Below are positions 27,710 through 36,453 of a DNA stretch of 64,000 nt, in pieces. The stretch spans positions 1,178,001 to 1,242,000 of the forward strand of contig CAVSKV010000004.1 in NCBI GenBank assembly GCA_963728785.1, written 5' to 3'. The position numbers and the translations under genes are program-made. Under the pieces are notes generated by a model. That model searched no databases, was not told the DNA's origin, and saw nothing but the letters and a program-made list of their open reading frames with translations. Positions within the stretch are counted from its first letter, which is position 1. Every line of letters starts with the position of its first letter. This DNA is from JAGWRI01 sp963728785 (GTDB lineage Bacteria; Gemmatimonadota; Gemmatimonadetes; Gemmatimonadales; Gemmatimonadaceae).

Positions 27710-29158
27710 TCAGGGGTTGATTTGGACGGTCTTGATCTCGGTGTAGAACTCGCGCGCTGCGGGCCCCTGTTCGCGGCTGCCCGAGCTGGACCCGCGCATG
27801 CCGCCGAACGGTGCGTGCGGGTCCACGCCCGTCGTGTCGCCGTTCACGCGCACAAGCCCGACGTCAATGCGCCGAATATAGGTCAGAGCGCTCCGCACGT
27901 CGCGCGTGAACAGCGACGCGCTCAGTCCGTACCTCGTGTTGTTGGCCAGGGCGAGCGCGTGTTCCAGATCGTCGGCGGTGAGCCAGGCGAGCACCGGTCC
28001 GAACAGCTCCTGCTGCGCCAGCGGCGCGTCGGGCGAGATGCCGCGCACGACGGTGGGTTCCACGAAATATCCGTTGGCGAATTCCGCGTTGGCGGGAATC
28101 GGCGCGGCCACGATCCGGTCGCCCCCAGCGTCTTCGACGGCCCGCCGCAGCGAACTCCGCGATTGCTCCGAGATCACCGGACCGACAGCCGCCTTGGGAT
28201 CGGTCACTGGCCCGATGGGCAGGGCCGCGATCTGGTCCTTGAGCCGGGCCAGGAACTCGTCCTCCACCTGGCGCGCCACCACCACGCGGCTCGTCGCCGT
28301 GCACTTCTGTCCCGCGAACCGCATGGCGCCCGCGGCGGTGAGCGCGGCCGCCTGCGCGAGGTCGGCATCAGGCAGCACGATGGCGACGTTCTTTCCGCCC
28401 ATCTCGGTCTGGTAGCGGATGTTGCGGTCCGCGCCAGCGGCGGCGATCTGTGCGCCAACGGCCGCCGACCCAGTGAAGCTCACGCCCCGCAGTTCGCTTG
28501 CGCGCAAGAGCGTGGGCCCGAGCGCCGCCCCCGACCCGAGCACCACGTTCAACGTGCCGGCCGGCATGCCGGCCGCGTGCGCGCTTTCGGCGAGCAGCGT
28601 GGCCACGTGCGACGAACCCTCGGCGGGCTTGAGCACCACCGTATTGCCGAACGCGAGAGCGGGCGCCGCCTTCCATAGAGGGATGGCGGCTGGGAAGTTC
28701 CACGGGGTGATGAGCAGAACCACGCCCAGCGGCTCGCGGAGCGAGAATTGCAGGGCGCTTGCGCTTTGTGCAGGGATCACGTCACCCATGTTGCGCACTG
28801 CTTCGCCTGCATAGTACCGCAGGATGGCCACGCACCGCGCCGCCTCTCCCCGCGACTCGGCGATCGGCTTTCCCACTTCTCGAGTCATGGCCTGGGCCAG
28901 CGGCTCCTGCCGCTCGGCGAGCACGGCGGCCCACCGGTGCAGGTGCTCGGCGCGGGCCGGTCCGGAGAGGTTCCGCCACGCGTCGAGGGCGCGTTGGGCC
29001 GCAGCCATCGCCGCGTGCGCATCGTCGGAAGTGCCGCGGGGCACGGTAGCTACCACATCGCGCGAGTCCGACGGATTGAGATCGGAAATCCACTCGTCGC
29101 CGGTGCTCGGGGTCCACGCGCCGCCAATGAAGTGCGCCAGCCGGAGGGATTGCGTCAT
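27710..29158 (-). CDS. Aldehyde dehydrogenase, probable 2-oxoglutarate semialdehyde dehydrogenase
   Basis: 482-residue NAD(P)-dependent ALDH with oxyanion Asn154 (TPWNF), general base Glu252 (EMGGKN) and nucleophile Cys286 (GQKCTATSR). Oxidises the semialdehyde to 2-oxoglutarate, the last step of hydroxyproline breakdown. First gene of the six-gene operon (9 bases before the deaminase gene). Start ATG 29156-29158; the possible GGAGG lies 14 bases upstream, rather far. The operon has no transporter or regulator of its own. Confidence 0.88.
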   Translation of the reverse strand: MTQSLRLAHFIGGAWTPSTGDEWISDLNPSDSRDVVATVPRGTSDDAHAAMAAAQRALDAWRNLSGPARAEHLHRWAAVLAERQEPLAQAMTREVGKPIAESRGEAARCVAILRYYAGEAVRNMGDVIPAQSASALQFSLREPLGVVLLITPWNFPAAIPLWKAAPALAFGNTVVLKPAEGSSHVATLLAESAHAAGMPAGTLNVVLGSGAALGPTLLRASELRGVSFTGSAAVGAQIAAAGADRNIRYQTEMGGKNVAIVLPDADLAQAAALTAAGAMRFAGQKCTATSRVVVARQVEDEFLARLKDQIAALPIGPVTDPKAAVGPVISEQSRSSLRRAVEDAGGDRIVAAPIPANAEFANGYFVEPTVVRGISPDAPLAQQELFGPVLAWLTADDLEHALALANNTRYGLSASLFTRDVRSALTYIRRIDVGLVRVNGDTTGVDPHAPFGGMRGSSSGSREQGPAAREFYTEIKTVQINP

Positions 29159-29244
29159 GGCCGAAACTTGCCCCTCCGCGACGCGGGCGGCAATGCCCAA
29201 GCCCGTGCAACCCAGCGTGCGGCGACGCGGCGCCGGTTCGCACA

Positions 29245-29259
29245 GATTTCGCGGAAATC
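29245..29259. promoter_or_regulatory. Palindrome between divergent genes upstream of the hydroxyproline operon
   Basis: Perfect 6-bp inverted repeat with a GCG centre (GATTTC, then GAAATC) about 87 bases before the aldehyde dehydrogenase start and about 120 bases before the divergent secreted-protein gene. A plausible operator; no -35/-10 pair could be fixed with confidence in 29159-29381. Confidence 0.3.
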
Positions 29260-29381
29260 CGGTGGCGCCAGTCCCGCCGGCGGCCAGCGTTCGCAATATT
29301 TCTGCGTTCGGTGGTGCGCGTCCGGCTCGGCCGCAAGCACGAGACTCATACCATTCCTGACCTGTGGAGAAGACGACCGTG

Positions 29382-29891
29382 ATGTTCCCGTTGATTCTGG
29401 CGATGTTCGCCTTGCAGGGACCCAAGCTGACGTCGGTCCAGGCCGGCACCATCACGCGTGCCGTGGCGGATCACGTCGTGCCGCATGCCGGCGACATCGG
29501 CGACGGACCGCTCAACTACCGGCCAATGGTCTTCGATCAGGAAGCGACCATCAAGGCGTTCCGGCCGCTGGTCGCCAAGGTGGAGACCAGGGACTTCATG
29601 CTCACGCTCCCTGCTCTCCTCAGGACCCGCAGCGCCGCGATCATCTGTGACCAGGCGCGGGACAATTGCACGATCGACCACGGCGGCGTGTACATCTCCA
29701 TCGACGCCGTGGACACGAAGGGCGTTCGCGAGGGCGAGTACCGCATCGAAGCGTCGGTGCGCTGGGCCGACAAGGGGCCGGACGGCCGGTCGCACTTGGG
29801 AGGCGCGAACTACGACCTCGTGGTCGGCCTCGTGGGCAAGCAGTGGAAGCATTGGGAAGTGGTGCGCGAACACCGGACGCTCATCAAGTAG
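29382..29891 (+). CDS. Putative secreted protein of unknown function
   Basis: About 169 residues with a short hydrophobic N-terminus (MFPLILAMFALQG) that could be a signal peptide. The rest is soluble with two cysteines (about 89 and 96; ICDQARDNC) that could form a disulfide in the periplasm. I prefer ATG 29382-29384 with GGAGAAG about 9 bases upstream; a GTG six codons earlier (29364) is possible. I do not recognise the family. Divergent from the hydroxyproline operon. Confidence 0.6.
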   Translation: MFPLILAMFALQGPKLTSVQAGTITRAVADHVVPHAGDIGDGPLNYRPMVFDQEATIKAFRPLVAKVETRDFMLTLPALLRTRSAAIICDQARDNCTIDHGGVYISIDAVDTKGVREGEYRIEASVRWADKGPDGRSHLGGANYDLVVGLVGKQWKHWEVVREHRTLIK

Positions 29892-29920
29892 GGCGCTGGC
29901 GCCGACCAACCGCCACGTCG

Positions 29921-30283
29921 TCAGTTCTTCTTCGTCGAGTCCTTCGTCGCCTTCTTGACCGCCGCTTGGGCCTCTGCCGACGCCGATTTGGCGTTGGCCT
30001 TGGCATTGGCCGTTCCGGCTTTCAGGTTTGATGTGGCTTTCGATTTGGCGGCTTTGACGTTCGCTTTGAGTTTGCTGGTCGCCGTCTTGAGGTCCCCTCT
30101 GGCTTTGGCGGCTGCGGCCTTGGTGTCCTTCGTCGCCTTGGCCGCCGTCGTCTTGGCGTCGGTGCGTGCCTTCGTCGTTGCCGCCTGGACATTGGCCTTC
30201 ACGGAGTTCTGCGTCGTGGCTTGCGCCCGGGCGGTAGTGGCAACACATGCCAGGGCGAGGACGAGCCAACGCGTGCGAATCAT
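29921..30283 (-). CDS. Secreted Lys/Ala-rich, histone-H1-like low-complexity protein
   Basis: 120 residues: a signal peptide (WLVLALACVATTARAQA) followed by a 95-residue Lys/Ala/Thr-rich, strongly basic repeat of the form KA-x-AK-x-A that resembles H1-like or late-embryogenesis helices. The ATG at 30281-30283 has a perfect GGAGG 5 bases upstream, so I reject the ATG four codons earlier. A basic helical protein outside the cytoplasm might bind polyanions at the envelope; that is inference. Confidence 0.7.
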   Translation of the reverse strand: MIRTRWLVLALACVATTARAQATTQNSVKANVQAATTKARTDAKTTAAKATKDTKAAAAKARGDLKTATSKLKANVKAAKSKATSNLKAGTANAKANAKSASAEAQAAVKKATKDSTKKN

Positions 30284-30514
30284 TCCGACCTCCATGCTCT
30301 ATTTATAGAAGCTGAGGCAACGGGCGGGTGAGCCGGGGCCCATGCGCCTGTGCGGTGTCTCCCCCCGCGGGTTCTGCCGTATACCCCGATTCGGCGAGAG
30401 AGGTCTGGTAAGATTCTGTTGAGATTCGTGGGAAGCGCCGACGGCGGGCGGGGCTGCCCGGAGAGTGGACGTTCCCCTACTCAAGGGACCGATCTGCCGC
30501 GACGGCTCCCCCCG

Positions 30515-32536
30515 CTAGCGGTGTACGAATTCGGCCCGCACCTTCGGCCCGTGCTCGAAGAAGTTCCGCACGCCAAGGCGCATGTCCTCGGTGGCGCAGC
30601 AGGCCCCGAACATCTCCGATTCGAACCGCAGCCCGTCGTCCAACGGTTGCCGGCAGCCCTCGATGATGGCCCTGCACATGAGTCCGTCAATGGCCCGGCT
30701 GAGATGCCCGAGTGCGACGTCGGGAAGATTCTCCGGAACGTCGATTGGCCGCCGGTCGATTCCGGCCAGCGTAACCCGGCCGTCCGCCGCCGCGCGCGCG
30801 AGTTCGATGCCCGCATCGACGACGTCGCCGTCCACTTCTGCCCGGATCAGCCCGCACGCCACCGCTTCCGCCCCCGATAGCGCTCGCCCCGTGCGCAACA
30901 TTTCCGCCGCGCGTTCCACGCCCACGAGGCGCGGCAATCGCTGCGTGGCGCCTGCGCCCGGCACGATGCCGAGGTTCGCCTCGGGCTGCGCCATGGCTAC
31001 CGACAGCCCGGAACGCGCAATGCGCGCCGTGCAGCACATGGCGAGTTCGCTTCCGCCGCCGAACGCCGAACCGTTGAGCGCGCAGACGACGGGTTTGCCC
31101 AGTTGCTCGATCAGGTTGCCGGCCGCCTTGGAGCGCTCTGATGTGCGGAATCCCTCGTCGGGCGTCGTGATCGCCGCAAGGAAGTTGACGTCGGCACCCG
31201 ATACGAACGCCTTGGTCCCGAATCCCGTGAGCACCACGGCACGGACCCGCGGGTCGTCGCGCAGCGCGGCGACCCGTTCGTGCAATTGGCGGTAGACGTC
31301 GTCGTTGAGTGCGTTGAGCACCTGCGGCCGCCGGATGGTGAGCACGGCGACGTCCCCCGCATCGCGGCGCAGGACGTACGGGATCTCGAACGGGCGCCCG
31401 CTCCGCGCCTGCTCGGAGATGGCCTTTGCGACCGGGAACCCGGCGTGCCCCGCCGCGTAGGCCTTGACGAGGGCCAGTGCGCCAGGCACGCCGATGGCGT
31501 TCATGAACGCGAACGGGGCCCGAACGACGAGCCCGATCTCGACCGCGAGTTCCAGGTCGCCCAGGTTGATGATGCCGCTGTCGAGTATCTCGCCGACGAG
31601 GCCGAAGTATGCCCCCAGCATCGTATCCGCAATCGCTCGCTCGCGCTCAGCGGCGATCGGCACGGGCTCGTCGCGTTTGGCGACGTCCCACGGCCGGCCT
31701 GAGGCGATCGCGTCCTTCATCAATTGCGGCGAACGGAACCAGCGGTTCACGCGGCTCGTCATCTCGTCCAGCGCGTGCGCGGTTATGGGATTGCCACCGG
31801 TGAGACTCATGGCGGTAAACGGGCCGACGCCGAGGCCGAGGGCTCGTTTGGCTGCGGCGTCCACTTCCTTCACCGTCCCCAGTCCCTGCTCCACGCAGAG
31901 TGCGGCGGCGAGGAACAGGCCCTCGAATACCGGATTGACGGCGTAGCCGTACCGGCCCCCCACGCGCACGGGCACCTTGCCGATCGCCTCGTAGAACGCA
32001 AGCAGATCATCGGCCAGCGCCGGGCTCGTGTCCGGGCCCGAGACGATCTCCACGACGGGGTTGCGCTCGGCAGGGAAGAAATAGTGTAGGACGAGTGCCC
32101 GCCGCCGATCGCGCAGCGTGGCGAAGATCAGTTCCGGCTCGATGTGAGACGAATTGGATGCGAGCACTGCGGTGGCGGGAACCAGCGACTCGAGCTGGGC
32201 GAAGATGCGCTTCTTGACCTCGAGATTCTCCGTGGCCGCCTCGACCACCAGCCCCGCGTCGGCAAGTTGCGCGTAGTCTTGCGTGAAGGTGACGGCACGC
32301 AGAATGGCATAAGACTGGGGGCCCGTGAAGGCCCCGCTCTCGCGTGCCTTGCGAACCTTCTGCTCGAGCTTCCCGCGCCCGCGGGCGAGCGCCTCCGGCG
32401 CGATGTCAACGACCACGACGGGAACGCCGAAGGGTTCCAGCGCCTTGGCGAAGTGCAGCGCGATGTCTGGGCCGATGTTGCCTGATCCGACGATGCCGAT
32501 CTTCGAGAGCGCCAGACCGCGGAACTGGTATGCCAT
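30515..32536 (-). CDS. 3-Hydroxyacyl-CoA dehydrogenase/enoyl-CoA hydratase fusion
   Basis: 673 residues with dehydrogenase first and hydratase second, the reverse of FadB. The N-terminal half has the NAD motif GIVGSGNIGPD, the ASNSSH segment and the catalytic His region HYFFPAERNP. The C-terminal crotonase domain (from ~385) has the oxyanion motif VSGADV, Glu in GGGSELAM and PEANLGIVPGAGATQRL. It probably oxidises 3-hydroxypimeloyl-CoA and/or handles later beta-oxidation steps. Start ATG 32534-32536 has GGAG 9 bases upstream. It is divergent from, and shares a control region with, the bcr operon. Confidence 0.88.
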   Translation of the reverse strand: MAYQFRGLALSKIGIVGSGNIGPDIALHFAKALEPFGVPVVVVDIAPEALARGRGKLEQKVRKARESGAFTGPQSYAILRAVTFTQDYAQLADAGLVVEAATENLEVKKRIFAQLESLVPATAVLASNSSHIEPELIFATLRDRRRALVLHYFFPAERNPVVEIVSGPDTSPALADDLLAFYEAIGKVPVRVGGRYGYAVNPVFEGLFLAAALCVEQGLGTVKEVDAAAKRALGLGVGPFTAMSLTGGNPITAHALDEMTSRVNRWFRSPQLMKDAIASGRPWDVAKRDEPVPIAAERERAIADTMLGAYFGLVGEILDSGIINLGDLELAVEIGLVVRAPFAFMNAIGVPGALALVKAYAAGHAGFPVAKAISEQARSGRPFEIPYVLRRDAGDVAVLTIRRPQVLNALNDDVYRQLHERVAALRDDPRVRAVVLTGFGTKAFVSGADVNFLAAITTPDEGFRTSERSKAAGNLIEQLGKPVVCALNGSAFGGGSELAMCCTARIARSGLSVAMAQPEANLGIVPGAGATQRLPRLVGVERAAEMLRTGRALSGAEAVACGLIRAEVDGDVVDAGIELARAAADGRVTLAGIDRRPIDVPENLPDVALGHLSRAIDGLMCRAIIEGCRQPLDDGLRFESEMFGACCATEDMRLGVRNFFEHGPKVRAEFVHR

Positions 32537-32587
32537 GGGCGTGCCGTCTCCTGCCGTCCAGGCGGATGCGTAGGACGGCGCCAGGGA

Positions 32588-32606
32588 GCCCGGAGGGCCT
32601 CCGGGC
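32588..32606. repeat. 19-bp near-perfect palindrome in the divergent control region
   Basis: Nine-base arms (GCCCGGAGG and its complement) around one central base, about 50 bases before the dehydrogenase/hydratase start and upstream of the bcr promoter. Its symmetry fits a dimeric regulator site more than a hairpin with a usable loop. Confidence 0.35.
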
Positions 32607-32621
32607 ACCGAAAATTCCCTA

Positions 32622-32670
32622 TTGACACATCGATGTGCACCCCCATTATAATCGTTCGAACGTTCGTTCG
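32622..32670 (+). promoter_or_regulatory. bcr operon promoter with overlapping operators
   Basis: Consensus TTGACA (32622-32627) and TATAAT (32647-32652) flank a 19-base spacer, slightly long. The spacer holds a 12-bp perfect palindrome CACATCGATGTG (32626-32637). Directly after the -10 lie two overlapping palindromes, CGTTCGAACG (32653-32662) and CGAACGTTCG (32657-32666). The 14-mer 32657-32670 fits CNAACGNNCGTTNG, which I recall as the site of the Thermus TetR-family phenylacetyl-CoA sensor PaaR. It is a likely target of the operon's own TetR protein. Confidence 0.6.
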
Positions 32671-32747
32671 GAATAGACGATTGGATGAAAGGGTCCCAAA
32701 CGGCTGTTTCTGCCCCCAACGAGTCCCCGCTCCATTAAGGAGGCCGA

Positions 32748-33914
32748 GTGTCTCGAGCCACCGTCGTCGACTGGGCGCGTGACCTGTACGAGGATCTTGA
32801 TTTCGGTACGGTGCACCGGTGGCTCGACGAGCATCCGGGACGCAAGGCCGCCGGCTACCTGCCCGTTTACGTTCCCCGCGAAGTGCTCCACGCCTGCGGC
32901 TTCCTCCCCGTGGGTATCCACGGCGGCGGTGACCGCCTGGAGATCATCCGCGGCGACGCCTTCTATCAGTCGTATATCTGCCATCTGCCGCGGTCGGTCA
33001 TCGAACTCGCGCAGTCGGGTCGGCTGGACATGCTCTCGGCCGTGCTGTTCCCGTCAACGTGCGACGTGATCCGCAACCTGTCGGGGATGTGGAAGCTGCT
33101 GTACCCCAATACTTACGTCCGGTACATCGACATTCCGCAGGTGCCCGATGCGGGGGCGGCGGCCCGCTTCTATGAGAACGAGTTGTCCCGGCTGGTGAGC
33201 GACCTGGGCGCGGTGTCGGGTTGGATCCCGTCGGCCGAGGATCTGCACGCGTCGATCGGGTTGTACAACACCATGCGCTCGGCGATCCGGACCCTGTACC
33301 AGGTTCGACAGGAACGTCCATGGGACGTCCCCACCGAGGAACTGTACCTGCTGCTCCGCGCCGGCGAGGTCGTGCCGCCGGAGGAGTTCATCGCGCGGGT
33401 GGGCGACTACCTGGACGGGGTGGACGCCGACCCGCGGCGGCCGCGGGACAACAGCCGGGTGGTGATCGCCGGGGCGTTCTGCGAGCAGCCCCCGCTGGGG
33501 CTCATCAAGTCGATCGAGAAGGCGGGTTGCTACGTGGTGGACGACGACTTCCTGCTCGGCGACCGGTTCATGACGCGCGATGTGCCGGTCGATGGTGATC
33601 CGCTTCGCAATCTGGCTGAGGCCTTCGTGCGCAACGACCTGAAGACGTCGGTGCTGTTCGAGGGCGATCCGAACGGCAAGCGCAATCTCATGAAGCAGCG
33701 GACCGACGCGGCGCACGCCGACGGGATCATCTTCGCGACGCCCAGCTTCTGCGACCCAGCGCTCCTCGACCAGCCGATGTTGCGCAACGGCGCGGAACGC
33801 GCGGGGCTGCCCTGCATCGCATTCAAGTACGCGGAGAACACCGGCCAGTTCCAGCAGTTCCGCGAGCAGGCCGGAACGTTTTCCGATTCGCTCAAGCTCT
33901 GGGGGGCCGCCTGA
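32748..33914 (+). CDS. bcrC: Benzoyl-CoA reductase subunit C
   Basis: Catalytic-module subunit of class I ATP-dependent benzoyl-CoA reductase, which reduces benzoyl-CoA to cyclohexa-1,5-diene-1-carbonyl-CoA. 388 residues, close to Thauera BcrC. The expected three cluster cysteines are visible in HACGF, YICHLP and STCDVIRNL. The start is GTG 32748 with AAGGAGG 4 bases upstream. First gene of the 18-gene operon; the order C-B-A-D matches Thauera bcr and Rhodopseudomonas badDEFG. It overlaps bcrB by 1 nt. Confidence 0.92.
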   Translation: MSRATVVDWARDLYEDLDFGTVHRWLDEHPGRKAAGYLPVYVPREVLHACGFLPVGIHGGGDRLEIIRGDAFYQSYICHLPRSVIELAQSGRLDMLSAVLFPSTCDVIRNLSGMWKLLYPNTYVRYIDIPQVPDAGAAARFYENELSRLVSDLGAVSGWIPSAEDLHASIGLYNTMRSAIRTLYQVRQERPWDVPTEELYLLLRAGEVVPPEEFIARVGDYLDGVDADPRRPRDNSRVVIAGAFCEQPPLGLIKSIEKAGCYVVDDDFLLGDRFMTRDVPVDGDPLRNLAEAFVRNDLKTSVLFEGDPNGKRNLMKQRTDAAHADGIIFATPSFCDPALLDQPMLRNGAERAGLPCIAFKYAENTGQFQQFREQAGTFSDSLKLWGAA

Positions 33915-35185
33915 TGGCTGCCGTGCTCAAGGACCAATCCATGCTGCTCCAGAAGGAGATGATCGCCCGGCACTTTGCGCGGCTGGAGCAGGCGCCGGAG
34001 CGGCACGAGCCGGTGGTCTACACCTTCGTGCCGGGCAATCTCACGGAACTCATCCGCTCGTTCGGGGCGCTGCCGGTGCTGCCCGAGATCAATGCCCTGC
34101 AATCGGGCATGCGGCAGCAGTCGGGAGAGTACATCGCCGAAGCGGAGCGGTCGGGACACTCCGAAGACGTCTGCGCCTACGTGAAGTGCGACATCGGCAT
34201 GATGAAGTCGGGCAACATGTCGCCTGCGGGAACGAAGCTGCCCAAGCCCGACCTGCTGCTGCTCTCGTACACGGGATGCTACACGTTCATGAAGTGGTTC
34301 GAACTGCTGCGCGAGGAGTACGACTGTCCGGCGGTGTTCTTCCACGTGCCCTATCAGGGCGACGGCGTGCTCGAGCCCGAGCACCGCGAGTACATGATTC
34401 GTCAGCTCCGCGACACGGTGATCCCGGCGCTGGAAAAGGCCACGGGTCGCCAGTACGACGAGGAGGAGCTGCGGCGACGGTTGGCGCTGTCGGCGCGGGC
34501 CGAGGACGACCTGGTGGCCGTGCTGGAATCGGCGAAGCAGCGACCCAGTCCGATCGACGGCTATTTCGGCACCGTGTACTACGTAGGCCCGATCTTCAGC
34601 GCGTTCCGCGGCACCGAGGAGGGAGTGGAGTACTATCGTGCGTTGCGCGAGGAGATCGAGGCCCGTGCGGCGGCGGGACTGGGGCCGATCACGCCCTCTG
34701 GCTCGCTCGACGACCAGCGGTATCGGCTCGTGGTCGAGGGGCCGCCGAGCTGGACGCACTTCCGTGACTTCTGGAAGATGTTCACCGACGAGAAGGCGGT
34801 GGTGGTGGCGTCCACCTACACGAGGGTCGGCGGGACGTACGACACCGGCTTCCGCCACGATCCCGCCGATCCGCTCGGCACAATGGCCGACTATTGCAGC
34901 GGGTGCTACACGAACCTCAACCTCCCGTCGCGCATCGACACGATCGCACGCTACATCCACGACTACGAAGCCGACGGGTTCGTGATCAATTCCATCAAGT
35001 CGTGCAACTCCTTCTCGGCCGGCCAGCTGATGATCCTGCGCGAGGTGGAGAAGCGCACGGGGGTTCCCGGCGCGTTCATCGAGAGCGACCTCGTGGACCC
35101 GCGGTACTTCTCGTCGGCCAACATCAAGAACCGGCTCGAGAGCTACTTCCAGATGATCGACGCCAGGCGGAGATCGGCCGCATGA
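33914..35185 (+). CDS. bcrB: Benzoyl-CoA reductase subunit B
   Basis: 423 residues. It carries the two cluster cysteines in HSEDVCAYVKCDIG and YTGCYTFMKWFEL; the first position, Cys in BcrC, is replaced by the YTFVPG motif usual for BcrB-type subunits. With BcrC it forms the benzoyl-CoA binding and reduction module with two [4Fe-4S] clusters. The C-terminal SIKSCNSFSAGQL and ADYCSGCYTN motifs are also kept. It overlaps bcrC by 1 nt and bcrA by 4 nt. Confidence 0.92.
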   Translation: MAAVLKDQSMLLQKEMIARHFARLEQAPERHEPVVYTFVPGNLTELIRSFGALPVLPEINALQSGMRQQSGEYIAEAERSGHSEDVCAYVKCDIGMMKSGNMSPAGTKLPKPDLLLLSYTGCYTFMKWFELLREEYDCPAVFFHVPYQGDGVLEPEHREYMIRQLRDTVIPALEKATGRQYDEEELRRRLALSARAEDDLVAVLESAKQRPSPIDGYFGTVYYVGPIFSAFRGTEEGVEYYRALREEIEARAAAGLGPITPSGSLDDQRYRLVVEGPPSWTHFRDFWKMFTDEKAVVVASTYTRVGGTYDTGFRHDPADPLGTMADYCSGCYTNLNLPSRIDTIARYIHDYEADGFVINSIKSCNSFSAGQLMILREVEKRTGVPGAFIESDLVDPRYFSSANIKNRLESYFQMIDARRRSAA

Positions 35186-36453
35186 GCTGCGTCATCGGGA
35201 TCGACCTCGGTTCGACGACTACCAAGGCGGTCGTCCTCGACGGGAATGGCGAGATGCTTGGGCGCGGCATCACCAACTCGCGTTCCAATTATGATCTCGC
35301 GGCCGCGGTGGCGCGAACCGAAGCGTTCATCAACGCGCGGTTCGGGCTCATCCAGCAGCGGCTGGCGGGCGCGGAACAGCACGACGCGGTGGCCCGGCTG
35401 AGGCGCGCGTTCGTGCTCGAGCAGATGCTCCACCAACTGCGGCGCCTCGAAGAGCTGATGCGCGAAGAGGTGGACCGTTCGGCGTCCGCCGACCTGCGAG
35501 CGCCATTCGCGCAGTCGCTGGAGTTGATCTGCGCCCGGATCGCGGACGAGGAGATCGCCCTGTTCTGCGAGCCGCCGGCGACGCGCTCCGACTTCTTCCG
35601 CGACGCGGCCGGCTCGGCGTTCATGCGCATCGCCGAGGAGGTGGCCGACCCCACCGGCGTCTCGTTCGACCGGCTGATCGGCGTGTACGACAAGTGCATC
35701 ATCCGCGTGGAGAACGAGCCGCTGGACCTCGACTTCCGCGATCACATCGCCGACGCGCTGAAGCGCGTGGGCACGCCGGAGGGCCTGGCCGAAGCGGTGG
35801 ACTACGCGGTGGCCACGGACCTCACGCCGGCGGCAACGGTGGGCACGGGGTACGGGCGGGCGCGCCTTCCCTTCCCGAAGGAGCAGATCCGGAGCGAGAT
35901 CCTGTGCCACGGCCTCGGGGCGCACGAGCTGTTTCCGAACACGCGCACGGTGCTCGACATCGGCGGCCAGGATACGAAGGCCATCCAGGTGGACCCGGCC
36001 GGGATCGTGACCAGCTTCCAAATGAACGACCGGTGCGCGGCCGGCTGTGGGCGCTATCTGGGCTACATCGCGGACGAGATGAATCTGGGACTGCACGAAC
36101 TTGGCCCGCTCGCCGAGCAGTCCCTGCACGCGGTGAAGATCAACTCCACGTGCACGGTGTTCGCCGGCGCCGAGTTGCGCGAACTACTCGGACTCGGCCA
36201 GAAGCGCGAGGACATCCTGGCCGGTCTGCATCGAGCGATCGTGCTGCGGGCGATGAGCCTGCTCGCCCGCTCGGGCGGCGTGAGCGACGAATTCACGTTC
36301 ACGGGCGGCGTGGCGAAGAACGCCGCGGCCGTGCGAGCCATTCGCGAGCTGGTGGACGAGAACTACGGAGCGCGGACAATCAACATTTCGGCCGACAGCA
36401 TCTACACCGGGGCGCTGGGCGCCGCGCTGTTCGCCAATCGGATGGTGGCCTGA
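35182..36453 (+). CDS. bcrA: Benzoyl-CoA reductase subunit A (ATPase, electron activator)
   Basis: 423 residues of the ASKHA/BadF-BcrA family. ATP hydrolysis drives electrons from ferredoxin to the BC module. The phosphate-binding loops DLGSTTTK (8-15) and DIGGQDTK (259-266) are canonical; Cys285 (RCAAGCG) and Cys324 (NSTCTVFAG) are the bridging-cluster ligands. An insertion of about 150 residues after residue 45 makes it the long, BcrA-type ATPase as in Thauera, not the short Bzd type. Start ATG overlaps the bcrB stop by 4 nt. Confidence 0.92.
   Translation: MSCVIGIDLGSTTTKAVVLDGNGEMLGRGITNSRSNYDLAAAVARTEAFINARFGLIQQRLAGAEQHDAVARLRRAFVLEQMLHQLRRLEELMREEVDRSASADLRAPFAQSLELICARIADEEIALFCEPPATRSDFFRDAAGSAFMRIAEEVADPTGVSFDRLIGVYDKCIIRVENEPLDLDFRDHIADALKRVGTPEGLAEAVDYAVATDLTPAATVGTGYGRARLPFPKEQIRSEILCHGLGAHELFPNTRTVLDIGGQDTKAIQVDPAGIVTSFQMNDRCAAGCGRYLGYIADEMNLGLHELGPLAEQSLHAVKINSTCTVFAGAELRELLGLGQKREDILAGLHRAIVLRAMSLLARSGGVSDEFTFTGGVAKNAAAVRAIRELVDENYGARTINISADSIYTGALGAALFANRMVA

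Noticed and set aside
26594..28678. Long open frame (694 codons) on the plus strand
   Set aside because: It lies wholly antisense to the proline-racemase, DapA-like and aldehyde dehydrogenase genes; high GC keeps the opposite frame open, and the translation has no recognisable domain.
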